DNA from: an uncultured Shinella sp.
Lineage (GTDB): Bacteria; Pseudomonadota; Alphaproteobacteria; Rhizobiales; Rhizobiaceae
Direction of reading: 5' to 3'
Assembly: GCF_946479415.1 (NCBI RefSeq)
Contig: NZ_CAMLFY010000004.1
Coordinates: forward strand, 1 to 64,000
Length of the DNA stretch: 64,000 bases
Shown: positions 62,424 to 64,000 of the stretch, one piece after another
Numbering within the stretch: the stretch's first letter is position 1
How the letters are laid out: every line of letters begins with the position of its first letter
Notes under the pieces: generated by a model
Seen by the model: only the letters and a program-made list of their open reading frames with translations
Told to the model about the DNA's origin: nothing
The model's database searches: none
Made by a program: the position numbers and the translations under genes

Positions 62424-63297
62424 CGTTTGATCGATCGCTTTCGAACGTCAGAGCGTCTCTACAATGCCGTGAACCGGCACCATGGGAAAGCCGCGCGATC
62501 GATGTCAGCGATCGATGCGGCCGTCAGGCGAAAACCGTCGGAGGAGCACGTGCGCCCCGCGTCTCGACATTGCTCCTGCGGGATATGCCGGGCGAAACCA
62601 TGGCGCGGGCAAATCGCTCCACAGCCTCCGGACGACATGCGGAATCTGCCGGCAGACAGGCGAGATCGATGCCGCCTCGCGCAAGAGAGGCAATCTTGCC
62701 CGCACCGGCGCGCTTACGGCAATCTCGCTCGTTCGTTGATGAAGCGTATCCCGCCGGCTTCTGCGTGCCGTAACGAAGCACTTTTGCGGCGGGGCTTGCG
62801 GCAGATGGTGCCGGCAGCGTGGTTATCAACAGAAGAAGGCAGGTGAACGCTGTGCAAAAAAGGCCGAAAGCCCGACGAACCGGTCGATGCTGTTGCCGTG
62901 TTGCCGTCAAACGCCCTGCCTCTCGATACCGCTGTCCAGTTTGAATATTGTCTCGCTCGGACAATACGTTGGCGGGATCGGCACTGTCCACCCGCACGGG
63001 GAAAACTTTTGCCAAAATACGGCGATTTATCGCACTTTGCGCAAGGATTTCCCTGACCATCCCCCATCAGGGAAAGGATGTCGCAGGCTGCGTGCCTTGA
63101 TGCCCATCCCCTTTGGGCGCATTCTAGCGCCTGCGAATCGCATTTAGCAGACCTGCTCCACAAAGGGCCTGACCCGGGGGCGAAGGTGCGTCGAATATCT
63201 GGATCAGCCGGCCGCCCGGACGTCCAGCGAGTTCCGTGTTCCGGTTTCTGCAGCATCCCGGCACGGCGTCAGTTCACTCTCAAAACGGGGATACGCG
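62424..63297. other. 874-base stretch upstream of the pha operon, with at most one weak gene
   Basis: This stretch has lower coding quality than the rest of the window. It must hold the promoters of phaAB (to the left) and of the DUF2934 gene (to the right). The only candidate gene is the weak frame at 62524-62910. I saw no tRNA, repeat or riboswitch in it. Confidence 0.5.
62524..62910 (-). CDS. Possible small exported protein, weak candidate
   Basis: 128 residues if started at the TTG at 62910, which has GAGGCAGGG at a suitable distance. Residues of about 12-38 look like a signal peptide (AFGLFCTAFTCLLLLITT, ending SAASPA). The rest is Arg/Ala-rich with no recognised domain and has four cysteines. 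The non-ATG start and the lack of a family make this doubtful; an ATG at 63060 in the same frame would give 178 residues. Confidence 0.3.
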   Translation of the reverse strand: MTATRQQHRPVRRAFGLFCTAFTCLLLLITTLPAPSAASPAAKVLRYGTQKPAGYASSTNERDCRKRAGAGKIASLARGGIDLACLPADSACRPEAVERFARAMVSPGISRRSNVETRGARAPPTVFA

Positions 63298-63615
63298 ATG
63301 ACGGATGCACGCAAGGAATGGATCAGCAAACGGGCCTATTCGATCTGGGAAGAAGCAGGCCGTCCCCATGGCCATGACAACGCCCATTGGGAACAGGCCG
63401 TGCGCGAGCGCGACGAATTCGAGCGGGTGGCGCTCGCGCCGGAAGCCACACCTGCTAAATCGGCGAAAAAGCCGCTGATCGAGATCTCCAAAGGCAAGGA
63501 CGCCGAGGCTGCGAAGCCGAAGAAGAAAGCGGCCGGTTCCGAAAAACCAACTGCCGCCGCCAAGGCGGTCGCGAAAGCGAAATCCGTCAAGGCGGCAAAC
63601 AGCAAACCGATTTGA
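63298..63615 (+). CDS. DUF2934 protein
   Basis: 105 residues. Residues 5-40 are the DUF2934 domain (KEWISKRAYSIWEEAGRPHG, then HWEQAVRERDE). The C-terminal 60 residues are a Lys/Ala-rich tail (AKPKKKAAGSEKPTAAAKAV), likely to bind DNA or another polyanion. GGGGAT precedes the ATG. Short DUF2934 proteins occur across Rhizobiales and are often stress-related; function unknown. Its stop is directly adjacent to the stop of the convergent gene. Confidence 0.85.
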   Translation: MTDARKEWISKRAYSIWEEAGRPHGHDNAHWEQAVRERDEFERVALAPEATPAKSAKKPLIEISKGKDAEAAKPKKKAAGSEKPTAAAKAVAKAKSVKAANSKPI

Positions 63616-64000
63616 TCAAAGCGTCGCCAATATCCTGTTGGCGATCGCGCCCGCATAGGCGTCGCGCTGGGTGACCTTGTTCTCCAGCGCGACGATGACG
63701 TTTTCGGAGAAGTCCACGCCGTAGAGATCGAACATCGAGCTCAGCCCCCCGGGCGTGAAAACGTTGATCTCCAGGATCTTGTCGCCGACGATATCGAGAC
63801 CGACGAGAAACATGCCGTCCTCCACCAGCTTCGGCCGCACCATCTCGGCAATCGCCAGGATTTCCGGCGTGATCTCAACCTTCACCGCCGTTCCCGCGGC
63901 GTGGATGTTCGAACGCACCTCACCCTTGGCCGGCACGCGGCGGATCGCGGCATAGGTGCCATCCTTTTCCAAGGGACGGCCGTTCATCAGGAAGAGACGG
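63616..64000 (-). CDS. gshB: Glutathione-synthetase-like ATP-grasp protein, 5' part outside window
   Basis: The C-terminal 127 or so residues are visible and the frame stays open to the window edge (RLFLMNGRP). The segments RRVPAKGEVRSNIHAAGTA and LVGLDIVGDKILEINVFTPGG (in part: GLDIVGDKILEINVFTPGG) carry the ATP and metal ligands of the GshB family (R.PA.GE.R.N, Glu/Asn pair). The variant GEVRSNIHAAG differs from the more common GETRGNLAAGG, so it may be a GshB paralogue. An ATG at 63987 is internal and not the true start. Confidence 0.85.
   Translation of the reverse strand, partial: RLFLMNGRPLEKDGTYAAIRRVPAKGEVRSNIHAAGTAVKVEITPEILAIAEMVRPKLVEDGMFLVGLDIVGDKILEINVFTPGGLSSMFDLYGVDFSENVIVALENKVTQRDAYAGAIANRILATL

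Noticed and set aside
59487..62846. Plus-strand open frame of more than 1100 codons
   Set aside because: It is antisense to phaAB. Its protein is Arg/Asp/Gln/His-rich without domains, as expected from the high-GC complement of a membrane-protein gene.
63616..63987. Complete 123-residue protein starting at 63987
   Set aside because: The frame continues upstream to the window edge and the sequence is only the C-terminal part of a GshB-like ATP-grasp protein.

Overview
The window is GC-rich chromosomal DNA of a Rhizobiaceae-type alphaproteobacterium (Rhizobium/Shinella/Ensifer relatives; genus not resolved). The evidence is a fused phaAB-type Na+/H+ antiporter operon, several CUT1 sugar ABC operons with small solute-acid catabolic modules, a class II aldolase next to an FtsK without membrane segments, and intergenic palindromic elements like those known from rhizobia. 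Almost the whole window is coding. I recognised no tRNA, rRNA, CRISPR, IS or prophage genes.

Layout. 1-3539: a Kdp potassium pump operon on the minus strand (kdpF-kdpA-kdpB, kdpB cut by the window edge), preceded by a 27-codon hydrophobic ORF. 3741-5435: a secreted COG4315 protein with an ECF sigma factor and its membrane anti-sigma factor. 5451-16004: an L-fucose-type sugar module on the minus strand (L-fuconate dehydratase, SDR, MaoC-like hydratase, Gfo/Idh/MocA oxidoreductase, mutarotase, second enolase-superfamily enzyme, CUT1 ABC transporter) with an IclR regulator read divergently. 16080-18364: an unusual pair, a CaiB-type CoA-transferase and a solute-binding-like protein with no signal peptide. 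18677-20434: an MsbA-like exporter.

21080-33751 is the most novel part. A polyamine-type ABC importer is surrounded by a saccharopine-dehydrogenase-like protein, an aldehyde dehydrogenase, two tandem cupins, two paralogous UGT-fold glycosyltransferases (one on each side of the importer), a GntR regulator with two DNA-binding domains and an AGE-family sugar isomerase. I know of no described pathway with this composition. 33787-40242: a DUF3307 membrane protein, two divergent regulators, and an operon of class III aminotransferase, gamma-glutamyl-polyamine-synthetase-like enzyme and acetylpolyamine amidohydrolase, which points to polyamine catabolism. 40246-40779: a ParE/ribbon-helix-helix toxin-antitoxin pair.

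40821-46194: housekeeping genes lldD, class II fructose-bisphosphate aldolase and ftsK, with clear terminators. 46302-52417: a second CUT1 sugar importer in one apparent operon with a Cys/Met-type PLP lyase and a FadR-type GntR regulator, whose promoter and likely operator can be read. 52597-56311: a short surface-polysaccharide group (TupA-like ATP-grasp, flippase, GumK-like glycosyltransferase). 56382-62423: the six-gene pha antiporter operon. The right end has an intergenic stretch, a DUF2934 gene and the 3' part of a glutathione-synthetase-like gene. All three complete ABC importers have a perfect hairpin just behind the binding-protein gene, which probably sets its expression above that of the permeases.
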